64,000 nucleotides of DNA. Origin: an uncultured Prevotellaceae bacterium. GTDB taxonomy: Bacteria > Bacteroidota > Bacteroidia > Bacteroidales > Bacteroidaceae. The translations under genes were made by a program, and so were the position numbers. The stretch lies in assembly GCA_902792635.1 (NCBI GenBank), contig CADBAG010000011.1, positions 1-64,000 of the forward strand. Direction: 5' to 3'. The stretch's first letter is position 1; each line of letters opens with the position of its first letter. Of the stretch, positions 6,744 to 15,748 are shown in pieces. The notes beneath the pieces were generated by a model. It was not told where the DNA came from, made no database searches, and was given only the letters and a program-made list of their open reading frames with translations.

Positions 6744-9341
6744 ATGAAGAAAATCGCTAAGGTCGTGCATTGGGCATGGCGTAAGATGAAGGCTTTCTGG
6801 CCGTGGTACAAAACCTTGTACATCGGCAAGCCTTGGTACACAAAGACGCTTGTGGCGTTTCTGTCGTTTATAGCTTTCATTTTCATTTATCTTGGAGCTG
6901 TAGACATCAACTTCCTCTGGCTGTTCGGTAAGAGTCCGGGTTACTTCTCGGGCATCCTCGACCCGCCATCCAACCAGGCGTCGGAGATCTACAGTGCTGA
7001 CGGCAAGCTCATCGGCAAGTACTTCAACGAGAACCGCTCGCCGGTCAAGTACGATGAGATCAACCCCTCGTTCTTCCGTGCCTTAGTCGACACCGAGGAT
7101 GAGCGTTTCTACAAGCGCCCGCGCGGCATGGCCGTCGATGTCGTCGGCCTCTTCGCTGCTGCCAAGGACGCCTTGCTCCATCATGACGGCCGTGGTGCCT
7201 CGACAATCTCGCAGCAGTTGGCGAAGAACATGTTCCGCGTGCGCTCGCAGTATTCTACCGGTCTGCTCGGTAAGATCCCCGGCCTGAAGATCCTCATCGT
7301 CAAGAGTAAGGAGTGGATCATTGCCACGAAGCTTGAGACGGTGTATAATAAGCGCGACATCATCACGATGTATGCCAACACGGTGGACTTCGGCAACAAC
7401 GCCTATGGCATCAAGACAGCTGCCCGAACCTATTTCGGTACGACACCCGACAGTCTCTCTACGCAGGACTGCGCTGTGCTCGTCGGTATGCTCAAGGCTA
7501 CGTCGATGTATAACCCGAAGACGAACCCGGAGAACAGTAAGAAGCGCCGCAACGTGGTGCTCGCCAACATGGAGCGGCACGGCGACCTCTCGCGCGAGCA
7601 GTGCGACTCCCTGCAGCAGCTGCCTATCGTGCTCCACTTCAAGGTGGAGGAGAACTATGACGGTCAGGCTCTGTATTTCCGTGAGTATGTGGCCGACTAT
7701 TTCCGCGAGAACTTCAAGGATGACGACGGCAATCCTAAATATGACCTCTACAGTGACGGCCTGAAGATCTATACCACGCTCGACTCGCGTATGCAGGCGT
7801 ATGCTGAGAAGGCAGCGCACGAGCAGATGAAGATCGTGCAGCAGAACTTCAACAACCACTGGAGCATCTACCGCAACGAGTCGAAGAACTGGCTGCGGCA
7901 GGCACCGTGGCGCGATGAGAACGGTCAGGAGATCCCAGGCTTCATCGACCAGATAGCGCAGCGTCAGCCTTTCTATAAAGCACTGTTGGCGAAGTTCCCG
8001 AACAATCCCGACTCGGTCAACTATTATTACCGCGACTGGGTGCACCCCGTGAAGCTCTTCGACTATGACAAGGGTACCATCACGAAGGATATGACTTCTG
8101 AGGATTCTATCAAGTATATGGTGACGTTCATGCACTGTGCCATGGTTGCTATGGAGCCGCAGACAGGCGCTGTGAAGGCGTGGGTCGGCGACATCGACTT
8201 CAAATCGTGGAAATATGACAAGGTGACGGCTGAGCGCCAGCCGGGCTCCACCTTCAAGCTCTTCGTCTACACGGAGGCTATGAACCAGGGTCTGACGCCT
8301 TGCGACAAGCGCCGCGATGAGTTCATCTCCATGCAGGTCTATGACAAGATCAAGAAAGAGGTCGTGACCTGGACTCCGACGAATGCCAGTGGCACGTTCT
8401 CCGGCGACTCCATCCCACTGAAGAGTGCCTTTGCCAAGAGTATCAACTCGGTGGCCGTTCGCCTCGGTCAGGAGTGCGGCATCAACCGAATCATTGAGAC
8501 GGCAGAGAAGATGGGTATCAAGAGTCCGCTCGACGATGAGCCGTCGTTGGCTCTCGGCTCCTCTGACGTGCAGCTCTTAGAGCTTACCGATGCTTACTGC
8601 ACGTTGGCTAACAACGGTATGCACCATGATCCGGTCATCATCACGAAGATTGTGGATAAGGACGGCAAGACCGTCTATGAGAACAATACGGAGGCTGAAC
8701 AGGTCATTCCTTATAAGAGCGCCTTCCTCATGCAGCAGATGCTTATGGCAGGTACGCATGATCCCGGTGGCACGAGCCAGGGCTTGATGGCTGCTGCTTA
8801 TGCCGGCAGTGCGCGCGACACTGACTTCGGCGGCAAGACGGGTACGTCCAACAACCACTCCGATGCATGGTTTGAGGGCGTCAGTCCGAACCTCGTGGTC
8901 GGTGCATGGGTAGGCGGCGAGTACCGGAGTATCCACTTCAGGACCGGTGCCTTGGGTCAGGGCTCACGTACGGCTCTGCCTATCGTCGGACAGTTCCTCC
9001 ATTATATCATGACCGATCCGGCGTTCAAGAAGTATCACGGTCGCTTCCGCAAGCCTACGGACGATGACGGCATCACGTCGAGTATGTATATGTGTCAGAG
9101 TTATGTGCCGAAGGTTAAGCGCGACACGACGCGTGTGGACAGCTCCCGCGTATACACCAATCAGGAGGTGATCCTCGATGAGAACGGTGAGCCGGTATCG
9201 GATGAAGAGCTTGAAGGCAATGCCGCTTCCTCTTCTGAGTCGAAGGCTAATGGCACGAGCAAGAAGAGCTCCGACACACAGAAGCCGAAAGCAACAAAGA
9301 AAGAAAAGACGGAGAAGGATATCAACTTCAACGACCTGTAA
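6744..9341 (+). CDS. mrcA: Penicillin-binding protein 1A, bifunctional transglycosylase/transpeptidase
   Basis: A class A PBP that polymerises and cross-links peptidoglycan at the outer face of the inner membrane. A basic cytoplasmic tail precedes one membrane anchor (about 35-57). The GT51 domain has the catalytic E118 in EDERFY and the GASTISQQLAKN block. The transpeptidase motifs are complete: S502-T-F-K505, S566-I-N568 and K698-T-G700. The tail after about 800 is charged and Ser/Lys-rich. The length of 865 aa is normal. It stands alone; a GTAGGGTGCG hairpin lies 8 bp after the stop and may act as its transcript end. Confidence 0.95.
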   Translation: MKKIAKVVHWAWRKMKAFWPWYKTLYIGKPWYTKTLVAFLSFIAFIFIYLGAVDINFLWLFGKSPGYFSGILDPPSNQASEIYSADGKLIGKYFNENRSPVKYDEINPSFFRALVDTEDERFYKRPRGMAVDVVGLFAAAKDALLHHDGRGASTISQQLAKNMFRVRSQYSTGLLGKIPGLKILIVKSKEWIIATKLETVYNKRDIITMYANTVDFGNNAYGIKTAARTYFGTTPDSLSTQDCAVLVGMLKATSMYNPKTNPENSKKRRNVVLANMERHGDLSREQCDSLQQLPIVLHFKVEENYDGQALYFREYVADYFRENFKDDDGNPKYDLYSDGLKIYTTLDSRMQAYAEKAAHEQMKIVQQNFNNHWSIYRNESKNWLRQAPWRDENGQEIPGFIDQIAQRQPFYKALLAKFPNNPDSVNYYYRDWVHPVKLFDYDKGTITKDMTSEDSIKYMVTFMHCAMVAMEPQTGAVKAWVGDIDFKSWKYDKVTAERQPGSTFKLFVYTEAMNQGLTPCDKRRDEFISMQVYDKIKKEVVTWTPTNASGTFSGDSIPLKSAFAKSINSVAVRLGQECGINRIIETAEKMGIKSPLDDEPSLALGSSDVQLLELTDAYCTLANNGMHHDPVIITKIVDKDGKTVYENNTEAEQVIPYKSAFLMQQMLMAGTHDPGGTSQGLMAAAYAGSARDTDFGGKTGTSNNHSDAWFEGVSPNLVVGAWVGGEYRSIHFRTGALGQGSRTALPIVGQFLHYIMTDPAFKKYHGRFRKPTDDDGITSSMYMCQSYVPKVKRDTTRVDSSRVYTNQEVILDENGEPVSDEELEGNAASSSESKANGTSKKSSDTQKPKATKKEKTEKDINFNDL

Positions 9342-9348
9342 GATAAAT

Positions 9349-9378
9349 GTAGGGTGCGGCCACAAGGTCGCACCCTAC
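9349..9378. repeat. GTAGGGTGCG palindrome, copy P2
   Basis: GTAGGGTGCG (9349-9358) and CGCACCCTAC (9369-9378) pair perfectly. Relative to other copies the stem has changed on both sides (G to T opposite C to A), so pairing is kept. It lies between convergent mrcA and rpe. Confidence 0.8.
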
Positions 9379-9402
9379 GTCGTATAATAATCTTAGAAAT
9401 CC

Positions 9403-10059
9403 TTATAATTCCTTCAGTTCCTTGATCACCTCTTCCGGCTTCTCTGCCTTGAACACGTAGCTGCCACTGACAAGGACGTCGACGCCTGCTTCCACGAGGC
9501 GTGGGGCTGTCTCTTTGTTCACGCCTCCGTCGACCTCGATGAGGGCGTTGGAATGGCTCTCTGCAATCATTTTGACAAGGCGATGGGTTTTGTTGATGGT
9601 GTTCTCGATGAACTTCTGGCCGCCGAAGCCGGGGTTCACACTCATGAGGAGCACGAGGTCAAGGTCTTCGATGATGTCTTCGAGTGAGCTAACAGGGGTA
9701 GCGGGGTTCAATGCTACACCCGCCATCATGCCAGCCTCATGGATCTGATAAATGGTGCGATGGAGATGCAAGGAGGCTTCCTGATGAACGGTCATGATCG
9801 ACACTCCGGCTTTGGCAGCGGTGTCGATATAGCGCTCCGGCTTGACGATCATGAAATGAGCATCAAGCGGTTTCTTACATATCTTGTGGACGGCTTCAAT
9901 AACGGGGAAGCCAAAGGAAATGTTCGGGACAAAGACGCCGTCCATCACATCGCAGTGGAGCCAGTCGGCCTCACTGCGGTTGATCATGTCGATGTCTGCT
10001 TTCAGATTACTGAAGTCGGCGGCTAACAGGGAGGGGGATACTAATGTCTGTCTTTCCAT
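9403..10059 (-). CDS. rpe: Ribulose-phosphate 3-epimerase
   Basis: Interconverts ribulose-5-phosphate and xylulose-5-phosphate in the pentose phosphate pathway; cytosolic. It is a TIM-barrel of the usual length (218 aa). Family signatures are SPSLLAADFSNL at the N-terminus with the catalytic-site pattern HCDVMDGVFVPNISFG, MSVNPGFGGQKF for phosphate binding, and IEVDGGVN near the C-terminus. It starts 2 bp after the stop of a 50-residue ORF on the same strand, suggesting coupled translation. Confidence 0.96.
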   Translation of the reverse strand: MERQTLVSPSLLAADFSNLKADIDMINRSEADWLHCDVMDGVFVPNISFGFPVIEAVHKICKKPLDAHFMIVKPERYIDTAAKAGVSIMTVHQEASLHLHRTIYQIHEAGMMAGVALNPATPVSSLEDIIEDLDLVLLMSVNPGFGGQKFIENTINKTHRLVKMIAESHSNALIEVDGGVNKETAPRLVEAGVDVLVSGSYVFKAEKPEEVIKELKEL

Positions 10060-10061
10060 TT

Positions 10062-10214
10062 TTAGTTAGCGTTTATCAATGAGGCATCAAAGGCAAAGAG
10101 ATTGTTCTTGCGCTTGCTCTTGAATTCTCTGTATTGGCGTGCGACTTCACGGATGATGTAAAGCGACAGTTCTGAAGGCTGTCTCTCTTGGAGTAAAACT
10201 TGCGTCATAGGCAT
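10062..10214 (-). CDS. Small hypothetical protein (50 aa) upstream of rpe
   Basis: An open frame read from the sequence: begins MPMTQVLLQERQPSELSLY and ends FAFDASLINAN. It is charged and soluble-looking, with a basic KSKRKNN patch. Its stop is 2 bp from the rpe start. A second ATG at 10208 is possible. No family is recognised. Support comes from the coupling and ordinary codon use; conservation was not tested. Confidence 0.5.
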   Translation of the reverse strand: MPMTQVLLQERQPSELSLYIIREVARQYREFKSKRKNNLFAFDASLINAN

Positions 10215-10286
10215 GTTCTTTTAGTGATGATCTATATCTATAACGCTTCTTGCCCGCAAATATTTTACTCAGGGAGGCAAAAATAT

Positions 10287-10603
10287 GGTTCCGGTTTTCG
10301 AATTGATACTGCAATCAACCTCGAAGAGGTTGAACATGGTTAGCCCCAGGTAAGGAGCGTAGCGACGCAACCTGGGGTTCCGGTCGGGCGATTTAACCTG
10401 ACCTGTCGGCCTCGTAGAGGGCGAACATGGGCGGGGTGCTGGTTACAAATGGGATCTAGTCATGTTCGCCCTCTTCGAGGCCGGTAGTCAGGTCATCCTC
10501 TCTCAACTACAACCCCACGTTTCGGCTACGCCTCACGTGGGGCTAACCATGTCCAACCTCTTCGAGGTTGTTCCCGTAAATCAATCCGTAAACCGGAAGA
10601 ACC
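10287..10603. repeat. Nested hairpin element, full copy
   Basis: About 317 bp that folds back on itself. Outer arms are GGTTCCGGTTTTCG (from 10287) against AAACCGGAAGAACC (10590-10603). Inside, from left to right, are an AACCTC/GAGGTT hairpin, a CCCCAGGT/ACCTGGGG stem, a pair of GGGCGAACATGGGCGGG / CATGTTCGCCC arms, a CCCCACGT/ACGTGGGG stem and a second AACCTC/GAGGTT hairpin. The same order occurs at 35999-36332. No protein is supported. Confidence 0.8.
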
Positions 10604-10642
10604 TAAATTGTGTGAGCATTGATGGATTAATGGATAAGCCAC

Positions 10643-10678
10643 AAAAAAATCGCCCGACGTCGTAATGCCGGGCGATTT
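10643..10678 (-). terminator. Rho-independent terminator after the GH57 gene
   Basis: AAATCGCCCG pairs with CGGGCGATTT. On the minus strand the stem is followed by a run of T (AAAAAAA on the plus strand at 10643-10649). It closes the leftward glucan operon. Confidence 0.75.
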
Positions 10679-10738
10679 CATTGTTTCATTATTTCAATGT
10701 TTCAATGTTTCATTATTTCAATGTTTCATTGTTACATT
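10679..10738. repeat. Short tandem repeat (TTTCATTATTTCAATG type)
   Basis: Imperfect alternation of TTTCATTxTTTCAATG over about 60 bp beside the 3' end of the GH57 gene. The same motif family recurs at 15636-15748 and 62499-62655. Confidence 0.7.
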
Positions 10739-10745
10739 TTCGAGT

Positions 10746-12188
10746 TTAAGCCTTATTCTTGGGAGCTACCTTCTCTACAGATGCAGACTTTGGCTTTACT
10801 TCAACTTTTGCCTTCGGCGCCGCCTTGGGCTTCGTCTCTTTCTTTGTCTCTTTCTTCGTCTCGTATTTCTCACGCAGCTTGGCCTCAGAAGCTTCTGCTT
10901 TCTCGAGACGGGCCTGGAGACGGTCGATCTCCTGGTCTTTCAGCTCTATCTCCTCGTTCTCGTTCTTGATCGTCGTGAGGAGCGAGTTGAGCTCATCGTT
11001 GTCGATGTCGGATGGATAGAGGGCATTGACACGGCTGATGAAGTCGCCAAGGATGTTCATGTAGTTGGTGAAGGCATCGAACGGACTGCTGTAGATGCCT
11101 CTGTCGAGGCCGACATGCGAGGGCTTCGTAGACATGAAGCGGAAGTTGTTGCTGGCCTGCAGATAGTTGAAGTCCTGGTTGATCTGCGGGTCATTGGCGA
11201 TCTTCACGCGGTCGGCCACACTGTAGAGTTTGTTGAAAGCCTCACGCTGCATGGCATTGCCGAGCCAACTGCTGACATCGCGCTCCTCGTCGACCCAGGA
11301 GAGGGTATCAGGGACGTTGAGGTCGCCGACACTGTCGAACTGGTCGCAGACCTCTGTCGGGGTAGAGAAGGTGATATTCTGCTGCTTGGCGAAGCGAGGC
11401 AGGGCATGGATGAACTCAAGGATGTTAGACGACAGCGGCTGGGCGATGCCTAAGGCTGAGAGCTCCATGAAGATGTTGATGACGCGTTCATTCTCTGGCA
11501 GCTGTGCGATGCGGGAGATGTACTGGTCGGCGAAGAGTGGGTAACCCTCCCAGTCGCTGTTGTTGAAGCGCAGGCTGATATCATCGCTGAGGTTGATGTC
11601 GCGCAGGAGAAGCTTCAGGTCGGGAGCAAGGGCGCAGTTGTAGACATAGTGCGGTGATTTCCATCCGAGCACATGCTTGGCACCTTCGGTGAGCATGCCT
11701 TTGAAGCCCATCTCGGCTGCCTGCAGGCCGATGTCGTCGCTGTAGATGAGTGAGGAGTTGCGGAGCACCGTAGGACGCTTGCCGAAATATTCGACCATCT
11801 TGTCGCACTGTTGCTTGACATTGGAGGCAAAGACAGCCTTGTCTTTCAGTGAAGACAGTCCGTGTGGGTAGGGCTCAGCGAGGAACTCCACGCAACCCGT
11901 CTTGTTCAGCTCAACGAGTTTGTCGAGGACTTCCGGGGCGTAGAGCTCCAACTGCTCCATGCCTACGCCGGAGAGGGAGAAGGCAACACGGAAGTACTTG
12001 CCGTTCTCCTGGATCATCTCGCCGAGGGTGTTGAGCGCCGGCATGTAAGAGCGCTCGGCAATATCGCGGATTGTACGCTCATTCTCATAGTCATCGTAGT
12101 AGTAGTGGTCGGCGCCTATGTCGAAGAAACGATAACGCTTCAGATGTACAATCTGGTGTATCTCGAAATATAAGCAAATGGTCTTCAT
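10746..12188 (-). CDS. Glycoside hydrolase family 57 alpha-amylase-like enzyme
   Basis: A GH57-type alpha-glucan enzyme with the family fold starting MKTICLYFEIHQIVH and a VEFLAEPYPHGLSS block about 130 residues in that fits the GH57 nucleophile region. No signal peptide, so it is cytosolic. After about residue 385 it runs into a coiled coil (EIELKDQEIDRLQARLEKAEA) and a Lys/Ala/Pro-rich tail, an accessory region not needed for the barrel. It is last in the operon with a GT4 transferase and a debranching enzyme, which points to intracellular glycogen handling. Whether it hydrolyses or branches glucan cannot be decided from sequence. Confidence 0.85.
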   Translation of the reverse strand: MKTICLYFEIHQIVHLKRYRFFDIGADHYYYDDYENERTIRDIAERSYMPALNTLGEMIQENGKYFRVAFSLSGVGMEQLELYAPEVLDKLVELNKTGCVEFLAEPYPHGLSSLKDKAVFASNVKQQCDKMVEYFGKRPTVLRNSSLIYSDDIGLQAAEMGFKGMLTEGAKHVLGWKSPHYVYNCALAPDLKLLLRDINLSDDISLRFNNSDWEGYPLFADQYISRIAQLPENERVINIFMELSALGIAQPLSSNILEFIHALPRFAKQQNITFSTPTEVCDQFDSVGDLNVPDTLSWVDEERDVSSWLGNAMQREAFNKLYSVADRVKIANDPQINQDFNYLQASNNFRFMSTKPSHVGLDRGIYSSPFDAFTNYMNILGDFISRVNALYPSDIDNDELNSLLTTIKNENEEIELKDQEIDRLQARLEKAEASEAKLREKYETKKETKKETKPKAAPKAKVEVKPKSASVEKVAPKNKA

Positions 12189-12234
12189 AATTGATTATAG
12201 TTTCGTTCTATTATTTTGTTTTCTGTTGTTTGCT

Positions 12235-13506
12235 TTAGTTCCAGTGGAGCGTGCGTAGATAGAGCTCGCGGATCCATCGTCCCACTTTCTCCCAAGTGAT
12301 CTGTGCGACCTCTTCCTGTCCTTTCTGCTGCAAGTATTCGAAAAGACTCTCGTTGTGGCAGATACTGTAGATGGCATCAGCCATGGCGTTGATGTCCCAG
12401 TAGTCGACTTTGATGCAGTTGGTGAGGATCTCGCCACATCCACTCGTCTTTGAGATGATGGTCGGTGTGCCGCACTGCATGGCCTCCAACGGAGAGATAC
12501 CGAAAGGCTCACTGACAGACGGCATGACATAGACGTCGGAGTCTTTCAGACATTCGTAAACCTGTTTGCCACGCATGAAGCCGGGGAAATGGAAGCGGTC
12601 GGCGATGCCGCGCTCAGCAGCGAGGTAGATCATCGACTCCATCATGTCGCCCGAGCCCGCCATGCAGAAACGGATGTTCTTCGTGCGGTGCAGCACCATG
12701 TTGGCAGCCTCGACGAAATACTCCGGGCCTTTCTGCATCGTGATACGGCCGAGGAAGGTGACGACCTTCTCTTTTCCTTTGTGGTCGGGGCGTGGGATTG
12801 CCTGGTTCTCGGCGCTCAGCGGATAGACGGCGTTGTGAACGGTGAAGACTTTTCGTGGGTCTTGATGATAGTGGTTGATGACGGTTTGACGGGTCAGCTC
12901 CGAGACGCACATGATACAGTCGGCATGATCCATACCGTCTTTCTCGATGCCGTAGACCGTCGGGTTGACATGTCCGCGCGAGCGGTCCCAGTCGGTGGCA
13001 TGCACATGGATGCAGAGCGGCTTGCCGCTGACCTGCTTGGCAAAGATGCCGGCGGGGTAGGTGAGCCAGTCGTGGGCGTGGATGATGTCGAAGTCTTCAG
13101 AGCGCGCTACCTGCCCTGCGATGATGCTGTAGTTGTTGATCTCTTCCGTGAGGTTGCTGGGGTAGCCGCCGGCAAACTCCATGCAGCCTAAGTCGTTGAC
13201 GTGCATATAACGGAAGTCGGCATAGATATGATCGCGGAAATGGTAATACTCTTCCGGGCTCATGAGGTTGCCGATGCGCTGCTTGACATAGTCGTAGTTG
13301 ACATCCTTGTAGACGATAGGCACGCAGTTCATGGCTACGATGTGGGCGAAGGTATGATCCTCGTCGCCGAAAGGCCGCGGCAGACAGAGCGTGATCTGAA
13401 CGTCGCCCTGGGCATGGAGTCCCTCCGAGATGCCGAAGTTGGCAGTAGCAAGACCGCCATACACGTGAGGAGGATACTCCCATCCGAACATTAATACTTT
13501 AATCAT
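12235..13506 (-). CDS. GT4 glycosyltransferase, probable glycogen synthase
   Basis: A retaining GT-B glycosyltransferase. The N-terminus MFGWEYPPHVYGGLA matches the glycogen-synthase-like start. The C-terminal domain has FLGRITMQKGPEYFVEAA and the E-x7-E region SEPFGISPLEAMQCGTP. The length (423 aa) is normal and no membrane segment is present. It lies 11 bp after the debranching enzyme and 46 bp before the GH57 gene. Family knowledge and context favour alpha-1,4-glucan synthesis from a nucleotide sugar. The donor (UDP- or ADP-glucose) is not evident, and no glgC is in the window. Confidence 0.85.
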   Translation of the reverse strand: MIKVLMFGWEYPPHVYGGLATANFGISEGLHAQGDVQITLCLPRPFGDEDHTFAHIVAMNCVPIVYKDVNYDYVKQRIGNLMSPEEYYHFRDHIYADFRYMHVNDLGCMEFAGGYPSNLTEEINNYSIIAGQVARSEDFDIIHAHDWLTYPAGIFAKQVSGKPLCIHVHATDWDRSRGHVNPTVYGIEKDGMDHADCIMCVSELTRQTVINHYHQDPRKVFTVHNAVYPLSAENQAIPRPDHKGKEKVVTFLGRITMQKGPEYFVEAANMVLHRTKNIRFCMAGSGDMMESMIYLAAERGIADRFHFPGFMRGKQVYECLKDSDVYVMPSVSEPFGISPLEAMQCGTPTIISKTSGCGEILTNCIKVDYWDINAMADAIYSICHNESLFEYLQQKGQEEVAQITWEKVGRWIRELYLRTLHWN

Positions 13507-13517
13507 TGTTGATCCTC

Positions 13518-15464
13518 CTATTTGTTTTCATTAAATTTCTCCAATAGTTCTGTTGTGCGGAGTATGCCTGCCACATTGGCAGCAAAGGATATGGCTCCTC
13601 TTCCCCGGAATGGCGGATTGCCGTCGAAGAGCTCCGGAAGGGTGCCGATGCAGTGGTTGAACATCTCGTCCTCATAGCCTATCATCTGCCGGCGGATGAA
13701 GCTCAGGCGGGAGCGCTTGAAGAGCTTCAGGCAGGCACTGAGATAGAATCCTTCGAGCCATGGCCATGCCGTGCCCTGATGGTAGGCGTAGTCGCGCTGT
13801 GTCTGTGGACCGACGTACATGGGGTTGTAGCCGGGGCTCTTCGGAGAGAGCGAACGCAGACCTTTAGGCGTGAGCAGCTCTCGCGTGCAGTAGTCGATGA
13901 CGCTCTTCTGCTGCTGCGGGGTGAGCGGCGAGTTGTCGAGTGCTACGGCGAAGATCATGTTCGGGCGTACGCTCCAGTCGGGGGTGTCGCCGTCGACAAA
14001 GTCGTACAGATAGCCGTACTTATTTAAGAAGGTCTCTACAAAGGACACTTTGCATCGCTCTGCAAGGGAATGGAGCTTAGCTGCTTCATCATTATCACCG
14101 AGCTCCTTGGCGATATCCTCAGCGAAGACAAGATCATTGTACCAGAGAGCATTAAACTCAACGATATATCCTGTCCTCGGTACGACGGGCTTGCCATTGG
14201 TAGTAGAGTTCATCCATGTCATGGCCTTCTCCTTGCCGTCCGTCTTGAGCAGGCCGTTGATGTCGAGCACAAGATGCGGGTGTTTGTTGCTGCGGATGAA
14301 GGTGATAATATCTTTTATAAGTTTGCCGTATTTCTGCGCGCAGAGCTTGAGGCCGAGCTTGTTGGCATATTGCTGTACGGCCCGGATGGCCCACAGCGGT
14401 ACGTCAGGCTGCTCCATCTCGGCGATGAGCCCTGTCTGCTCCTTGCCATCCATGAACTGGTAGAGCTGCTTGGTAGCTGTCTCCATGGCATCCTCGAAAT
14501 AGTCCACTTCATCGATGGACAGCGTCAGGCCCGGCAGAGACACGAACGTGTCGCGGGCACGGCATTTGAACCAAGGGTATCCGGCAAGGATATAGCGCTT
14601 GCCGTTCTTGTCATGGACATGGAACTGGTGAGCGGCGTTGATAAGACAGTGGAGGAAATTGTCGCGGGGTGTGCGCTCGTCGGCTTCTTTCTCGAAGAGC
14701 GTCTTCAGTCCGCGTGGTTTTGATTCGGAGGTGGAGGCTGCGAAGACGATGCTCTCGCCTTTCTTGATAGGGATAGAGAAATAGCCGGGCACGTAAAGGT
14801 CTTCAGAGGAAGAGTAGCCGCGCTCCTGCTCTTTCGGATACTCGAGCCCACGGTACCAGTCGGGATCAAAGTTGAAAGTCGGCTTCTTGGAGAACTGCAT
14901 GTAGAGGAAAGGATAACCGTCGTACATGCGTGTGCGGATACCGTTCTCCACCTCTTCATAGTCGCGGCTTGCCCGTGCGTTCTCGTGGGTGAACTGCCTT
15001 ACGCTGCGGAAGGCGAGGAAAGGCTGAAACTGCAGTGTCGTCGGGGAATGGGCATCCATGAGTGTGTAGCGGATGAGCACACGGTCCTCATAGTGCTGGA
15101 ATACGACCTCCTTCTTTAGTACTACGCCGCCCACTCTGTAGACTGTCGTCGGTATCTTGTCGCAGTCGAAGTCCATGATGTATTTGTGTCCATTGGGGCT
15201 AAAGGCATCATGATACTTGTGAAGTCCAAGGTTGAAGGCAGCACCATGCTGGATGACGGTGCAGTCGAGGGAAGACAGCAGTACATGGTTGTCATCGTCA
15301 AGTTCGGGCACGGGGACGACAAGCAGGCCGTGATACTTTCTCGTATTACAGTCAACAATGGTAGAACAGGAGTAGGCTCCCGAACGGTTTGTTCTCAGCA
15401 GCTCTTTCTGGAGCGACTCCTGTAGGTTTATCATCTGTGCCCTTTCAAATTTGAGATAACTCAT
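13518..15464 (-). CDS. Glycogen debranching enzyme (amylo-alpha-1,6-glucosidase type)
   Basis: Removes alpha-1,6 branches from glycogen. The N-terminal GDE_N domain contains TNRSGAYSCSTIVDCNTRKYHGL in outline. The C-terminal (alpha/alpha)6 GDE_C domain contains AGYPWFKCRARDTFVSLPG and HQGTAWPWLEGFYLSACLK, which hold the expected acidic catalytic positions. The 648 aa match the Bacteroidota form; no signal peptide is seen. First gene of the glucan operon, with a well-formed promoter about 78 bp upstream. Confidence 0.92.
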   Translation of the reverse strand: MSYLKFERAQMINLQESLQKELLRTNRSGAYSCSTIVDCNTRKYHGLLVVPVPELDDDNHVLLSSLDCTVIQHGAAFNLGLHKYHDAFSPNGHKYIMDFDCDKIPTTVYRVGGVVLKKEVVFQHYEDRVLIRYTLMDAHSPTTLQFQPFLAFRSVRQFTHENARASRDYEEVENGIRTRMYDGYPFLYMQFSKKPTFNFDPDWYRGLEYPKEQERGYSSSEDLYVPGYFSIPIKKGESIVFAASTSESKPRGLKTLFEKEADERTPRDNFLHCLINAAHQFHVHDKNGKRYILAGYPWFKCRARDTFVSLPGLTLSIDEVDYFEDAMETATKQLYQFMDGKEQTGLIAEMEQPDVPLWAIRAVQQYANKLGLKLCAQKYGKLIKDIITFIRSNKHPHLVLDINGLLKTDGKEKAMTWMNSTTNGKPVVPRTGYIVEFNALWYNDLVFAEDIAKELGDNDEAAKLHSLAERCKVSFVETFLNKYGYLYDFVDGDTPDWSVRPNMIFAVALDNSPLTPQQQKSVIDYCTRELLTPKGLRSLSPKSPGYNPMYVGPQTQRDYAYHQGTAWPWLEGFYLSACLKLFKRSRLSFIRRQMIGYEDEMFNHCIGTLPELFDGNPPFRGRGAISFAANVAGILRTTELLEKFNENK

Positions 15465-15541
15465 AGCAATAAGGCATTTTATAATAGGTTCAACAAGTTC
15501 GTATGTTAGGAGGTCGGCAGTGCCAATCTTCTTTCAACATC

Positions 15542-15572
15542 CAAATTTAGTAAAAACATTTCAGTTAGCAAA
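15542..15572 (-). promoter_or_regulatory. Promoter of the glucan operon
   Basis: On the minus strand TTTG (15569-15572) is separated by exactly 19 bp from TAAATTTG (15542-15549). This is a close match to the Bacteroidota consensus. The predicted start of transcription is near 15535, giving a leader of about 70 nt. Confidence 0.75.
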
Positions 15573-15635
15573 AGATTGTGCAAACGATTTTTCTAAATTA
15601 TAGTTTTTTAATATTGAAAGCGGGCACGGGGGTGT

Positions 15636-15748
15636 TTCAATGTTTCATTGTTTCAATGTTTCATTATTTCAATCTTTCAATATTTCATTTTTTCAATATT
15701 TCATTTTTTCATTATTTCATTTTTTCATTATTTCAATTTTTCAATATT
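15636..15748. repeat. Short tandem repeat overlapping the miaA stop codon
   Basis: TTTCAATxTTTCATTxTTTC alternation over more than 100 bp. The last codons and TGA stop of the leftward miaA gene (15733-15735) lie inside it. It causes several spurious Phe-rich ORFs on the plus strand. Confidence 0.8.

Noticed and set aside
10665-11453. Plus-strand ORF of 262 codons opposite the GH57 gene
   Set aside because: Antisense shadow of a clear GH57 gene; the first part is simple repeat.
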